Shown piece after piece: positions 47,439 through 56,871 of a stretch of DNA of 64,000 nucleotides. Made by a program: the position numbers and the translations under genes. The notes under the pieces were generated by a model. It was given only the letters and a program-made list of their open reading frames with translations, made no database searches and had not been told where the DNA came from. Positions within the stretch are counted from its first letter, which is position 1; each line of letters begins with the position of its first letter. The stretch comes from an uncultured Atopobiaceae bacterium (GTDB lineage: Bacteria; Actinomycetota; Coriobacteriia; Coriobacteriales; Atopobiaceae), in NCBI GenBank assembly GCA_934792625.1, contig CAKVON010000008.1, positions 21,718 through 85,717 of the forward strand, given 5' to 3'.

Positions 47439-47646
47439 CCTTGCCAGCCTTGCCTGCGCGTGCGGGTTCTGCGCGTGTGGAGAAAAACCGCGCTTGCGCC
47501 TCGCCGGTACACGCTGCGAGCCAACATGGCTTTTGATGCGCTAGGCTTTGCTAGTATTGCTGTTTAGGCCTGACGCGTCCGTCCCCGTGGACGGAGTCCC
47601 AAGGCCAACGCGACCTGTACAGTCTTCCGAGGGGAAGGGCCCAAGG

Positions 47647-48078
47647 ATGTCCGATCTTATCAACCAGCTCATCACGCCCGAGGTTCGCATGGTCCTGTAC
47701 CTGCTGCTAGCCTGCGTCGTGATGCTGTATGTCCTTTCCATCGTGTACGTCATCCGCGACGCCCAGCGTCGCGGTGCCGAGCCCTGGTGGCTGTGGGCCG
47801 TCATCTCGGTCATCCCCATCGTGGGCCTTCTCGCCTACGTCGTCCTGCGTCCGAGCTCCTATCTCGTCGACCGCGAGGAGCAGGACCTCGACATCGCCCT
47901 TCGCGAGCACCAGCTGTCCCACTATGGCATCTGCCCCAAGTGCGGCACCCCGATCGACCGCGACTTCATCGTCTGCCCGATCTGCAACACCCAGGTCCGC
48001 AACGTCTGCCCGACCTGCCACCGTCCGCTCAACGCCGACTGGAAGGTCTGCCCCTACTGCCGCACCCGCATCCAGTAG
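47647..48078 (+). CDS. Membrane protein with double zinc ribbon
   Basis: A 143-residue protein. Two helices (about residues 15-35, VLYLLLACVVMLYVLSIVYVI in part, and 47-67, WLWAVISVIPIVGLLAYVVL) have the phospholipase-D-nuclease-N-like short-loop pattern RRGAEPWWLW. The soluble tail has CPKCGTPIDRDFIVCPIC and CPTCHRPLNADWKVCPYC, two four-Cys ribbons. The start is ATG behind GGGGAAGG. It is followed by a strong terminator and stands apart from folC. Function is unknown. Confidence 0.75.
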   Translation: MSDLINQLITPEVRMVLYLLLACVVMLYVLSIVYVIRDAQRRGAEPWWLWAVISVIPIVGLLAYVVLRPSSYLVDREEQDLDIALREHQLSHYGICPKCGTPIDRDFIVCPICNTQVRNVCPTCHRPLNADWKVCPYCRTRIQ

Positions 48079-48141
48079 GCCCTTGCGACGCGGCCTCGCT
48101 GCCCGCGATCATGCGACTCCGCGAAACATGACGAACTGTCA

Positions 48142-48168
48142 GCCCCGCCCAATGTGGCGGGGCTTTTC
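48142..48168 (+). terminator. Intrinsic terminator
   Basis: GCCCCGCC (48142-48149), a 6-bp loop and GGCGGGGC (48156-48163), then TTTTC. Confidence 0.85.
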
Positions 48169-48227
48169 TATGTCGCGGCCTCTCCCCGCGCCAAACAAGT
48201 GGGCTCCCATATGGGGCTGCCGCCTTT

Positions 48228-48332
48228 GCCAGGCAAGTCGCTTTTCTTACGACGAGTCGACTCTCCGTGCCGGGAAAACGGGTTTTCTTACAGACGGGAT
48301 GAGCCTCCTGCCAAGCAAATGGGTTTGCTTAC
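48228..48332 (+). repeat. 41-bp-period repeat array, left arm (3 clear copies)
   Basis: 23-bp units starting GCCAGGCAAG, GCCGGGAAAA and GCCAAGCAAA and ending CTTAC occur at 48228, 48269 and 48310, exactly 41 bp apart. A fourth weaker copy lies near 48190. The right-arm array at 48469-48614 has the same unit in reverse. Confidence 0.7.
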
Positions 48333-48468
48333 GGTTGTCGGGACCCGTCGGCTCGACGAGCCCTCAATCCAATCAGGACGATGCGGATGCCCAACCTATC
48401 TACCTGCGGCTTTGTCGACGGCGGCTATCCGTGGGTTTGCAAGGCCCATATCGCCGAGATGTCGGGTG

Positions 48469-48614
48469 GTAAGAAAGTCCGTTTCCCTGGCGCGCGGCAA
48501 TGCCGACCCGTAAGAAACCCTGTTTCCCTGGCGCACGCGCCCGCCCGCTTGTAAGAAAGCCCGTTTCCCTGGCGCACGCATCTGCCTGCTTGTAAGAAAG
48601 CCCGTTGCCCTGGT
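48469..48614 (-). repeat. 41-bp-period repeat array, right arm (4 copies)
   Basis: 23-bp units starting GTAAGAAA and ending CCCTGGC occur at 48469, 48510, 48551 and 48592, exactly 41 bp apart, in the opposite orientation to the left arm. The 18-bp spacers are similar to each other. 41 is not a multiple of three, so this is not coding repetition. Confidence 0.75.
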
Positions 48615-48663
48615 CATGCAACCGCGAATTTCGCCATTCCAAGTCCCGACGCCATGCGCAGGG

Positions 48664-49671
48664 CTAGCGCTTCCTTGTCGTGGCAAAGGCGGTGCGCCAA
48701 TCCCAACCCAGTCGCAGCTCCATATGAAGCAGCAGCCTGCGCGTTTGGATTGCCGCCGTGGTTTGTCGATTCCTCATCCCCATGGCCTCGCGAAGGGCGC
48801 GCACGTTTTGGTATAGCCGCTTGAAATCGCCGTAATCGCGGTTGCGGAACGTTATGACTCTCAATCCGCTTGCCTCCAAGGCCTTTCTCCTGGTCGAGTC
48901 ACAGTCGAGGCTTTCCCTCGAGGAGTGGTATTCGTCGCTGTCGTACTCGATGGCGACATGCGCTTCCGGCCAGAGAAGGTCAGGCCTCAACGAATCGACC
49001 CCCATAAGCTCGCTGCCTATGGGCCCTAGCGAACACTTGCCGTTGAGAATGGGTTTGGGCAGCTCAAAGCCACCGAGCTTCGTCGGGAGCGAAAGCGACA
49101 GCGCGAGCGAAGCCTCTCTGGGTGAGGCGGCTCCATCAATTAGCAAGGATGCCGCCGCCAGCGCCTTGGTTCTTCCGTACGCGTGACCTGCGCCTTCGAG
49201 AAAAGCCGTCATTTGCAACGCGCTGGTGAGGGGATTGTCCCGCAGTTCGAGCCTGCCACGATCGTTTGGGTCGGGCGCGTAATGGAGCGAGCAGAGCTCC
49301 ATGCCCAGGCGAATCAGATCGATTCTATTAAGCGTCCCCGAAGCCTCAAGAAACAGCAGCTCGGGCGATACGACCCATACCCACCTGCCGATTTGCATGA
49401 GGGAATCGCCGGGAAGCCAATCTTTGACGGAGCGAAAATGACAAACGTATGACGAGAAGTGCCGTCTGCCTGGATCGTTTCCCACAAGCACGTGCAGCTT
49501 GTCACCCTCCGCCAGGCCAAGAACACGCCTTGCCTCAAGGACCTCTTCTCGCGTGGGCTTACCAAATTGTGTTAGGTGGGGGACTGGCGTGCCGGGAAGA
49601 CCTGGCGAATCCCTGCTTCGGCGTGAGCGCCAGAACTCGAACGCCGATATCCCGCACACAAGAATCGGCAT
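48664..49671 (-). CDS. DUF559-like (Vsr-fold) endonuclease-domain protein
   Basis: A 335-residue protein. The N-terminal ~190 residues are unassigned (a CGISAFEFWR start, then LEARRVLGLAEGDKLHVLVG and SPELLFLEASGTLNRIDLIRLGMELC). They match a layout common in Coriobacteriia, where an AbiEi-like part precedes a DUF559 domain. The C-terminal ~120 residues give RPDLLWPEAHVAIEYDSDEYH, TRRKALEASGLRVITF and RDYGD, a Vsr/PD-(D/E)XK nuclease-like core. It is cytoplasmic. The start codon is uncertain because no clear ribosome-binding site is seen. Function is unknown. Confidence 0.65.
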   Translation of the reverse strand: MPILVCGISAFEFWRSRRSRDSPGLPGTPVPHLTQFGKPTREEVLEARRVLGLAEGDKLHVLVGNDPGRRHFSSYVCHFRSVKDWLPGDSLMQIGRWVWVVSPELLFLEASGTLNRIDLIRLGMELCSLHYAPDPNDRGRLELRDNPLTSALQMTAFLEGAGHAYGRTKALAAASLLIDGAASPREASLALSLSLPTKLGGFELPKPILNGKCSLGPIGSELMGVDSLRPDLLWPEAHVAIEYDSDEYHSSRESLDCDSTRRKALEASGLRVITFRNRDYGDFKRLYQNVRALREAMGMRNRQTTAAIQTRRLLLHMELRLGWDWRTAFATTRKR

Positions 49672-50033
49672 GCGGACAGCCTAGCATGCCATGCGCCCGC
49701 AACGTGTCGACACTGCGCTGATTGCCTCTCGCCGGCCCTATGCCCTCGCTTTGTGGTAAACCTATCTGCAGTGTCGTTTTTCGAAAGGTCAGGTCAATGT
49801 TTGTCGCGCACGCACAAAACGTCGCAACCACCATGCCCGCCATCACCGGGCGCACGACCACCAGCGAGACTCGAACTCAGACTATCTAGGCGTTTGTCGC
49901 ACGCCCGCACCTGCGCGGACGCGAATTATTTCGGCAAGCGCCTCCACCAAATCCCGTAGACATGCCCGCGGCAGCCGATGCCGCGCCGCCCGCACCCACG
50001 GATGCCGGCGACAACAAGAAGAAAGGCCCAACA
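49672..50033. other. thrS upstream region
   Basis: No T-box motif is visible. A tRNA-like T-arm remnant (GAGTTCGAGTCTC read leftwards, near 49870-49882) is the only structure; a full tRNA cannot be drawn. In-frame codons from 49962 would extend ThrS but lack homology and a ribosome-binding site. Confidence 0.4.
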
Positions 50034-51800
50034 ATGAAGATTCTGCAGAACGACGGCCAGGTCATCGAGTGCCCAGCCGACGAGGTCACCCACGTCGTCC
50101 GCCACTCCGCCGCCCACATCATGGCCCAGGCCATCAAGCGCCTGTACCCCGAGGCCGACTTCGCCTACGGCCCCGCCACCGACAACGGCTTCTACTACGA
50201 CGTCGACCTGCCCGAGGGCCAGAAGATCTCGGAGAACGACTTCCCCGCGATCGAGGCGGAGATGAAGAAGATCGTTAAGGAGAACCTCAAGTTCTCCGTC
50301 TTCGAGCTTCCGCGCGCCGAGGCCGTCAAGCTCATGGAGGAGCGTGGCGAGAAGTACAAGGTCGAGCACATCGGCGACCTCCCCGAGGATGCCCGCATCA
50401 CCTTCTACCAGCAGGGTGACTACATCGACATGTGCGTCGGCCCCCACATCTGCTACACCAAGGCCCTCAAGGCCTTCAAGATCACCGGCGTCTCCGGTGC
50501 CTACTGGAAGAACGACAAGAACAACAAGATGCTCACCCGCATCAACGGCACTGCCTTCGCCACCAAGGACGAGCTCGACGAGCACCTGCGCATGATCGAG
50601 GAGGCCAAGAAGCGCGACCACCGCAGGATCGGCGCCGAGATGGACCTGTTCATGATGCGTGACGAGGCCCCCGGCTTCCCGTTCTTCCTGCCCAATGGCA
50701 TGGTTCTCAAGAACACCCTGCTCGACTACTGGCGCGAGATCCACCACAAGGCCGGCTACGTCGAGATCTCCACGCCGCTCATCATGAACAAGCAGCTCTG
50801 GAAGACCTCCGGTCACTGGGACCACTACAAGGACAACATGTACTCCACGATGATCGACGACGAGGAGTACTGCATCAAGCCGATGAACTGCCCTGGTGGC
50901 GTCCTGGTCTACGCCTCCAAGCCGCACTCCTACCGAGAGCTGCCCATTCGCGCCGGCGAGATCGGCCTGGTTCACCGCCACGAGCTGCGCGGCGCCCTCC
51001 ACGGCCTGTTCCGCGTCCGTTGCTTCAACCAGGACGACGCGCACCTGTTCGTCCGTCCCGACCAGCTGACCGACGAAATCGTCGGCGTCGTCAACCTCAT
51101 CGACTCCGTCTACCAGAAGTTCGGCTTCAAGTACCACGTCGAGCTCTCCACCCGCCCGGACGACTCCATGGGCTCCGACGAGGATTGGGCGCGTGCCGAG
51201 GCTGGCCTCAAGACCGCCCTCGACCAGCTCCACATGGACTACGAGGTCAACGAGGGTGACGGCGCCTTCTATGGCCCCAAGATCGACTTCCACCTGGAGG
51301 ACTCGCTCGGCCGTACCTGGCAGTGCGGCACGGTTCAGCTCGACTTCCAGATGCCGATCAACTTCGACCTCGAGTACACCGACGCCGACGGCTCCAAGAA
51401 GCGTCCCATCATGCTTCACCGCGTCTGCTTCGGCTCCATCGAGCGCTTCATCGGCATCCTGATCGAGCACTTCGCCGGCAAGTTCCCGACCTGGCTCGCC
51501 CCCGTGCAGGTCAAGGTCCTTCCCGTCTCCGAGAAGAGCCGTGACTACGCGCACCAGGTCACCGACCAGCTCGAGGCCGCCGGCATCCGCGTCGTCTGCG
51601 ACGACCGCGACGAGAAGATCGGCTACAAGATTCGTGAGGCCCGCTCCGTCGACCGCGTGCCCTATATGCTGATCATCGGCGAGAAGGAGGTCGAGGCCGG
51701 TAACATCTCCGTCCGCGACCGCTCCAACGAGACCCACGCCGCCGAGATCGCCGACTTCATCGCCGACATCACCGCCGAGATTGCCGAGCGCCGCGGCTAG
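50034..51800 (+). CDS. thrS: Threonyl-tRNA synthetase without TGS domain
   Basis: A 588-residue class II synthetase. The editing (N2) domain begins almost at once (HVVRHSAAHIMAQAIKRLYP with the HxxxH), followed by PGFPFFLPNGM (motif 1 region), MNCPGG with the zinc Cys, LVHRHELRGAL (motif 2), GAFYGPKIDF, IERFIGILIEHFAG (motif 3) and the anticodon-binding domain. Typical enzymes are about 640 residues because of an N-terminal TGS domain of ~60 residues, which is missing here. The ATG behind GAAAGG is used; an upstream in-frame ATG at 49962 would add a Pro/Ala-rich stretch, still no TGS. Confidence 0.93.
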   Translation: MKILQNDGQVIECPADEVTHVVRHSAAHIMAQAIKRLYPEADFAYGPATDNGFYYDVDLPEGQKISENDFPAIEAEMKKIVKENLKFSVFELPRAEAVKLMEERGEKYKVEHIGDLPEDARITFYQQGDYIDMCVGPHICYTKALKAFKITGVSGAYWKNDKNNKMLTRINGTAFATKDELDEHLRMIEEAKKRDHRRIGAEMDLFMMRDEAPGFPFFLPNGMVLKNTLLDYWREIHHKAGYVEISTPLIMNKQLWKTSGHWDHYKDNMYSTMIDDEEYCIKPMNCPGGVLVYASKPHSYRELPIRAGEIGLVHRHELRGALHGLFRVRCFNQDDAHLFVRPDQLTDEIVGVVNLIDSVYQKFGFKYHVELSTRPDDSMGSDEDWARAEAGLKTALDQLHMDYEVNEGDGAFYGPKIDFHLEDSLGRTWQCGTVQLDFQMPINFDLEYTDADGSKKRPIMLHRVCFGSIERFIGILIEHFAGKFPTWLAPVQVKVLPVSEKSRDYAHQVTDQLEAAGIRVVCDDRDEKIGYKIREARSVDRVPYMLIIGEKEVEAGNISVRDRSNETHAAEIADFIADITAEIAERRG

Positions 51801-51833
51801 TCCATACGCGCCATCCGCAAGATTGGACCAAGT

Positions 51834-51870
51834 GCAACCCCCTCCGGTTATGCCAGAGGGGGTTGCTTTT
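51834..51870 (+). terminator. Intrinsic terminator of thrS
   Basis: GCAACCCCCTC (51834-51844) and GAGGGGGTTGC (51856-51866), then TTTTGT. Confidence 0.9.
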
Positions 51871-52022
51871 GTATTGCGAAACACACTGTTAACTCAATAA
51901 TGAATACAAATGGGAAACATATCGAGAATTCCTAACTGACTGCATGATTGCTCAGCCTATAATGCCCGCATCAATTGGTCATGCGCCGCACCTGGACGCA
52001 CTCTGTGAGCAAGGAGCAAAAC

Positions 52023-53612
52023 GTGTTGAAGCAACCCGCAGTCTCCCGTCGTCAGTTCCTGCAGATCCTTACCGCGCTTGGTGGCGCCGCCGCACTCACT
52101 GGCTGTGGCTCCGACGGTGCCTCCGGCGGCTCGTCCGCCGGGACCCTCACCATCGGCATCGCCGACGAGCCCGAGGGCCTCGACATCCAGCAGATCGGCT
52201 GGGAGAACTACGTCCACTGGCTCCTTTACGATCCCATCGTCGTCTACAGCGACGACCTCACCGAGGTCAAGCCCTGCGCTGTCGAGAAGTTCGAGGTCTC
52301 CGACGACGGCAAGACCTACACGCTCACGTTCCCCAAGGGTGCCAAGTTCTCCAACGGCGACACCCTCGACGCTAACACCTGCAAGGCCTCCTTCGACCGC
52401 TACATCAAGACCTCCGAGTACGGTACCGACTACGACGACGTCGACAGCTTCGAGGTCGTCGACGACCAGACGCTGGTCATGCACCTCAAGAACGCCGCGC
52501 CCTACCTCCTGACTCCGCTGTCCACCACCTACAGCGCTCCCGTCGACACCAAGGTTGCCGACGATATGGAGAAGGACGAGTTCAACCGCAAGCCCGTCGC
52601 CAACGGCCCCTACGTCGTCGACAGCTGGGAGCAGGGCTCGCAGGTCACCTTCAAGAGGAACGAGAACTTCTCCACCAGCAACCCCTTCGCCGAGAACAAG
52701 GGTCCCTGGGCGTTCGACACCATCGTCGTGCGCTTCATCCCCGACGAGTTCACCCGAGTGAGCGAGGTCGAGTCCGGAAACGTCGACATCGTCTTCGACG
52801 TTCCCACCTCCAGCGTCTCAGAGCTCAAGTCCAACGACGACATCGAGCTGTACGATTACGCCCAGTCCGGCGTCAGCTACCTCCACCTCAACACCGATTC
52901 TGGCGTCCTTGCTGACGCGAAGGTCCGCGAGGCCCTGGCCTATGCAATCGATCGCGACGAGGTCGTCAAGGCGCTCGATGACATGGTCACTCCCGCCTAC
53001 GGCTTCATCTCCGAGGCCCAGGCTTGCTACTCCGCCGACGAGGAGGCCGCGCTCGCCAAGAAGCTCGCCTACGACCCCGACAAGTCCAAGTCCCTGCTCG
53101 AGGGCGCGGGCTGGAAGGCCAACTCCGACGGCATTATGGAGAAGAACGGCACCAAGCTCTCCTTCGAGCTTCTCGTCCCCGGCGACCGCACCTCCATCAA
53201 GAACGCCGCTCCCGTGATCCAGAAGCAGCTCAAGGCCGTCGGCTTCGACGCCAAGATCACCGAGCAGGATGCCTCCTACATCAAGTCCAAGGTCAAGGAC
53301 GACGACTACGCCGCAGCCTGCCGCAACTACGTCTGGCTCGACCCCGACATCCTCTACAGCTCCTTTACCCCCGCCTCGGGCTATTCGTGGGAGGACAAGC
53401 AGGTCACCGAGCTTCTCGAGAAGGGCCGTCAGACCCCCGATGACACCGAGCGTACCAAGGTGTACGTCGAGTTCCAGGAGCGCATGGTCACCCTGTTCAA
53501 GGCGCTCCCGCTGTTCGCCGACAAGTACGTCATTGCCGGCAAGAAGACCGTCGAGAACGTCCGCGTCTCCAAGGACGGTCGCATGAGCCTGCACGACGCC
53601 AAGACGGCCTAG
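52023..53612 (+). CDS. Oligopeptide-binding lipoprotein, copy A (Dpp/OppA family, Tat signal)
   Basis: A 529-residue SBP_bac_5 protein. The N-terminus SRRQFLQ...AALTGC combines a twin-arginine motif with a lipobox. The mature part has GLDIQQIGWENYVHWLLYDP, CAVEKFEVSDDGKTYTLTFP and the peptide-pocket helices typical of DppA/OppA. It captures peptides outside the cell for the DppBCDF importer downstream. It is about three quarters identical to the next gene, a tandem duplication. GTG start behind AAGGAG. A terminator follows it, so it can be expressed apart from copy B. Confidence 0.9.
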   Translation: MLKQPAVSRRQFLQILTALGGAAALTGCGSDGASGGSSAGTLTIGIADEPEGLDIQQIGWENYVHWLLYDPIVVYSDDLTEVKPCAVEKFEVSDDGKTYTLTFPKGAKFSNGDTLDANTCKASFDRYIKTSEYGTDYDDVDSFEVVDDQTLVMHLKNAAPYLLTPLSTTYSAPVDTKVADDMEKDEFNRKPVANGPYVVDSWEQGSQVTFKRNENFSTSNPFAENKGPWAFDTIVVRFIPDEFTRVSEVESGNVDIVFDVPTSSVSELKSNDDIELYDYAQSGVSYLHLNTDSGVLADAKVREALAYAIDRDEVVKALDDMVTPAYGFISEAQACYSADEEAALAKKLAYDPDKSKSLLEGAGWKANSDGIMEKNGTKLSFELLVPGDRTSIKNAAPVIQKQLKAVGFDAKITEQDASYIKSKVKDDDYAAACRNYVWLDPDILYSSFTPASGYSWEDKQVTELLEKGRQTPDDTERTKVYVEFQERMVTLFKALPLFADKYVIAGKKTVENVRVSKDGRMSLHDAKTA

Positions 53613-53685
53613 GGCATGATCGCCACGGGCTCGGGCATCTCACGCCTTCGCAGCCAGTGCGCCGTAAGCGCAAGATTGGACTAAA

Positions 53686-53719
53686 AGAGTCCCCTCCAAT
53701 TAGGACCGGAGGGGACTCT
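53686..53719 (+). terminator. Intrinsic terminator between the two binding-protein genes
   Basis: AGAGTCCCCTCC (53686-53697) and GGAGGGGACTCT (53708-53719), perfect 12-bp stem. The sequence before it (GCAAGATTGGACTAA) repeats that before the thrS terminator, evidence of the duplication. Confidence 0.85.
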
Positions 53720-53874
53720 CTATGTATGCTAAAACGCTTCTTTAGCCCAGCATTTGCATACTTAGACGGAATCGAGCGCCATTCCTGATTGATTCCTGTA
53801 AGGTTCTTCCTATAATGCTGAATATTGTCAACTGCGCGCCGCCTTGCGGTGCGTTTCGCAGTAAGGAGTCGAAC

Positions 53875-55458
53875 GTGTTGAAACAGCCTGCAGTTTCTCG
53901 TCGCCAGTTCCTCCAGACGCTCGCCGCCCTCGGTGGCGCCGCCGCCCTCTCTGGCTGCGGCTCCGACGGCGCCGGCTCTTCTGCCGGGACCCTCACCATC
54001 GGCATCTCCGACGAGCCCGAGGGCCTCGACATCCAGCAGATCGGCTGGGACAACTACGTCCACTGGCTCCTCTACGAGCCGCTCCTTGCCTACAGCGATG
54101 ACCTCTCCAAGGTCGAGCCCTGCTTCGCCGAGAAGTTCGAGGTCTCCGACGACGGCTTGACCTACACGATCACGCTCCCCAAGGACGCCAAGTTCTCCAA
54201 CGGCGACACGCTCGACGCCAACGCCTACAAGGCCTCCTTCGACCGCTACATCAAGGTTTCCGAGTTTGGCAGCGACTACGACGACGTCGAGAGCTTCGAG
54301 GTCGTCGACGACCAGACGCTGGTCATGCACCTCAAGCAGGCCGCTCCCTACCTCATGACGCCGCTGTCCACCACCTTCAGCGCCGCCGTCGACACCAAGG
54401 TCGCCGACGAGAAGGAGAAGGACGAGTTCAACCGCGAGCCCGTCGCCAACGGTCCCTACGTCGTCGACAGCTGGGAGCAGGGCTCGCAGGTCACGCTCAA
54501 GAAGAACGAGAACTACGTCACCAACAACCCCTTCGTCGAGAACAAGGGGCCCTGGGCGTTCGACACCATCGTCGTGCGCTTCATCCCCGATGACTTCACC
54601 CGCGTGAGCGAGGTCGAGTCCGGCAACGCCGACATCGTCTTCGACGTCCCCGGAACCAGCGTCTCCGAGCTCGAGGCCAACGACGACATCGAGCTGTACG
54701 AGTACGAGCAGTCCGGCGCCAGCTACATCTATCTCAACACCGACGACGGCGTCCTGACCGACCCGAAGGTCCGCGAGGCATTTGCCCTTGCCATCGACCG
54801 CGACGAGATCGCCAAGGCCCTCGACAACAGGGTCACGCCCCTCTACGGCTTCATCTCCGAGGCGCAGCCCTGCTACTCCGCCGACGAGGAGGCGTCGCTC
54901 GCCAAGAAGCTCGGCCACGACCCCGACAAGGCCAAGTCCCTTCTCGAGGGCGCGGGCTGGAAGGCCAACTCCGACGGCGTCATGACGAAGGGCGGCGCCA
55001 AGCTCTCCGTCGAGCTGCTCATCTCGGGCAACCGTCCGACGCTCAAGGACGCCGGTCCCGTCCTCCAGAAGCAGCTCCAGGCCGTCGGCTTCGACGCCAA
55101 GATCACCGAGCAGGATTCCTCCTACATCAAGACCAAGGTCAAGGACGGCGACTTCTCCGCCGCCTGCCGCAACTACGTCTGGCTCGATCCCGACATCCTC
55201 TACAGCGTCTTCACCCCCGCCTCGGGTTACCCCTGGGAGGACAAGAAGGTCACCGAGCTCCTCGAGAAGGGCCGTCAGACCTCCGACGACGCCGAGCGCA
55301 CCAAGGTCTACGCCGAGTTCCAGGAGTACATGGCCACCCTGTTCAAGGGCATTTCGCTGTTCGCCGACAAGTACGTCATCGCGGGCAAGAAGAACGTTGA
55401 GGGCATGAAGCTGTCCAAGGACGGCCGCGTGCGCCTGCACGACGCCAAGCTGGTGTAA
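53875..55458 (+). CDS. Oligopeptide-binding lipoprotein, copy B (Dpp/OppA family, Tat signal)
   Basis: A 527-residue paralogue of copy A with the same SRRQFLQ twin-arginine signal and LSGC lipobox. Sequence differences cluster in the ligand-facing segments. It is the last binding protein before the peptidase and permease genes and begins the main operon: its stop is followed three bases later by the D-aminoacylase. GTG start behind AAGGAG. The two copies probably have different peptide preferences. Confidence 0.9.
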   Translation: MLKQPAVSRRQFLQTLAALGGAAALSGCGSDGAGSSAGTLTIGISDEPEGLDIQQIGWDNYVHWLLYEPLLAYSDDLSKVEPCFAEKFEVSDDGLTYTITLPKDAKFSNGDTLDANAYKASFDRYIKVSEFGSDYDDVESFEVVDDQTLVMHLKQAAPYLMTPLSTTFSAAVDTKVADEKEKDEFNREPVANGPYVVDSWEQGSQVTLKKNENYVTNNPFVENKGPWAFDTIVVRFIPDDFTRVSEVESGNADIVFDVPGTSVSELEANDDIELYEYEQSGASYIYLNTDDGVLTDPKVREAFALAIDRDEIAKALDNRVTPLYGFISEAQPCYSADEEASLAKKLGHDPDKAKSLLEGAGWKANSDGVMTKGGAKLSVELLISGNRPTLKDAGPVLQKQLQAVGFDAKITEQDSSYIKTKVKDGDFSAACRNYVWLDPDILYSVFTPASGYPWEDKKVTELLEKGRQTSDDAERTKVYAEFQEYMATLFKGISLFADKYVIAGKKNVEGMKLSKDGRVRLHDAKLV

Positions 55459-55461
55459 GGC

Positions 55462-56862
55462 TTGACGACCAACGACACGGTCATCGTCTCCGGCCTCGTT
55501 CCCAACTACGAGGCCGGAGATCTTCTCGCGGCAGCCGTGGCCATCAATGGCGGGAAGATCACCCAGGTCGTGCCCTCGACCGACGAGCAGGCGGTTGCCG
55601 ACCTCGCCGCCAATGCGTCCGAGGTCATCGATGCCAAGGGTCACGTCGTGGCCCCAGGCTTCATCGACATCCACATGCACGAGGAGGACCTCGACGACAC
55701 CAAGGAGTATGCCATCGGTCGTCTGATGGCCCGCATGGGCGTCACGACCGGCATCTGCGGAAACTGCGGCGAGTCGCCGCAGCCCATCGAGAAGTTCCGT
55801 TCCTGGGTCGAGTCCCAGGGCGGCGCTCCCATGAACTACGTCGTGCTTGCGGGCTACAACGACTACCGTCGTCTGCAGGGCCCCGGCCCCTACGACGGGG
55901 CCACCGAGGAGCAGCAGCAGGCCGCCAGGAAGCTCGTTCGCGAGCAGATCGAGGCGGGTTGCTGGGGCGTCTCCTTCGGCCTCGAGTACGACCCGGGCAT
56001 CACGACCGAGGAGATGCACGCCGCGCTCGCCCAGATCCGCGACCTCGACCCGTTCGTCTCGATCCACTTCCGTGCCGACTGCGAGGACGCCCCCGACTCC
56101 ATCCGCGAGATGGCGGAGCTGTCCCGCGCCGCCGGCGTGCGCGTCGAGGTCTCGCACCTGTCGAGCCTCGCGGGCTATGGCTACATGGACGAGGCCCTCG
56201 AGCTGATCGAGGCCGAGCACGCCGCCAACCCGCGCTTCACCTACGACACCTACCCCTACACGGCCTTCTCGACCGGAATCGGCACGGCCGTGTTCGACGT
56301 CGACTGGCGCACCAAGTGGGGCTGCGACTACGACGCGATTCAGTTCCTGTACCCGCCCTACCGCGGCCAGCGTGCCACGAAGGAGACCTACGAGCAGGTC
56401 AGGCGCGAGCACCCCGAGCAGAACGTCGTGTGCTTTGCCATGCGCGCCGAGGAGATCTCGGCCGCCCTTGCCAACCCGCTGGGTCTGGTCTGCTCGGATG
56501 GCGGCGTCTACGAGGGCGAGTGCCACCCGCGCGCCGCGGGCACCTTCCCGCGCTTCCTGGGTCGCTATGTCCGTGACGAGAAGATCATGGGTCTCGTCGA
56601 GGCCCTCGAGAAGATCACCCTCAAGCCCGCCCAGCGCATCGGCCTTGACGGCTGCAAGGGCACGGTCGAGGTTGGCAAGGACGCCGACCTGGTCATCTTT
56701 GACCCGCAGGAGATCTGCGACCGCTCGACGTTCGACGACCCGGCAGTTCCGCCCGTCGGCATCGACCGCGTCATGGTCGCCGGCCGCAGCGTCGTGGTCG
56801 ACGGCCACGACACCGACGAGCTTCCCGGTGGCATCCTCGATCGCGCCGATCACATCGGATAG
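55462..56862 (+). CDS. N-acyl-D-amino-acid deacylase (D-aminoacylase)
   Basis: A 466-residue amidohydrolase of the D-aminoacylase family. DIHMHEED gives the metal HxH, ICGNCGESPQ the Cys loop near the metal site, VSHLSS and SDGGVY the further ligands, and HPRAAGTFPRFLGRYV is the family signature. It removes the acyl group from N-acyl-D-amino acids. A TTG start three bases after the previous stop is assumed; the ribosome-binding site is weak, which suggests coupled translation. Placement in a peptide-uptake operon points to catabolism of D-amino-acid-containing peptides. Confidence 0.88.
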   Translation: MTTNDTVIVSGLVPNYEAGDLLAAAVAINGGKITQVVPSTDEQAVADLAANASEVIDAKGHVVAPGFIDIHMHEEDLDDTKEYAIGRLMARMGVTTGICGNCGESPQPIEKFRSWVESQGGAPMNYVVLAGYNDYRRLQGPGPYDGATEEQQQAARKLVREQIEAGCWGVSFGLEYDPGITTEEMHAALAQIRDLDPFVSIHFRADCEDAPDSIREMAELSRAAGVRVEVSHLSSLAGYGYMDEALELIEAEHAANPRFTYDTYPYTAFSTGIGTAVFDVDWRTKWGCDYDAIQFLYPPYRGQRATKETYEQVRREHPEQNVVCFAMRAEEISAALANPLGLVCSDGGVYEGECHPRAAGTFPRFLGRYVRDEKIMGLVEALEKITLKPAQRIGLDGCKGTVEVGKDADLVIFDPQEICDRSTFDDPAVPPVGIDRVMVAGRSVVVDGHDTDELPGGILDRADHIG

Positions 56863-56871
56863 GGGAGGATT

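Noticed and set aside
48469..48614. Small CRISPR with 23-bp repeats and 18-bp spacers
   Set aside because: The 18-bp spacers resemble each other and the repeats diverge, so this is an ordinary tandem repeat; no cas genes are near.
49868..49895. tRNA gene on the minus strand upstream of thrS
   Set aside because: Only a T-arm-like sequence is present; anticodon and acceptor arms cannot be drawn.
49926..51884. 652-codon minus-strand frame over thrS
   Set aside because: Shadow of thrS; no natural protein features.
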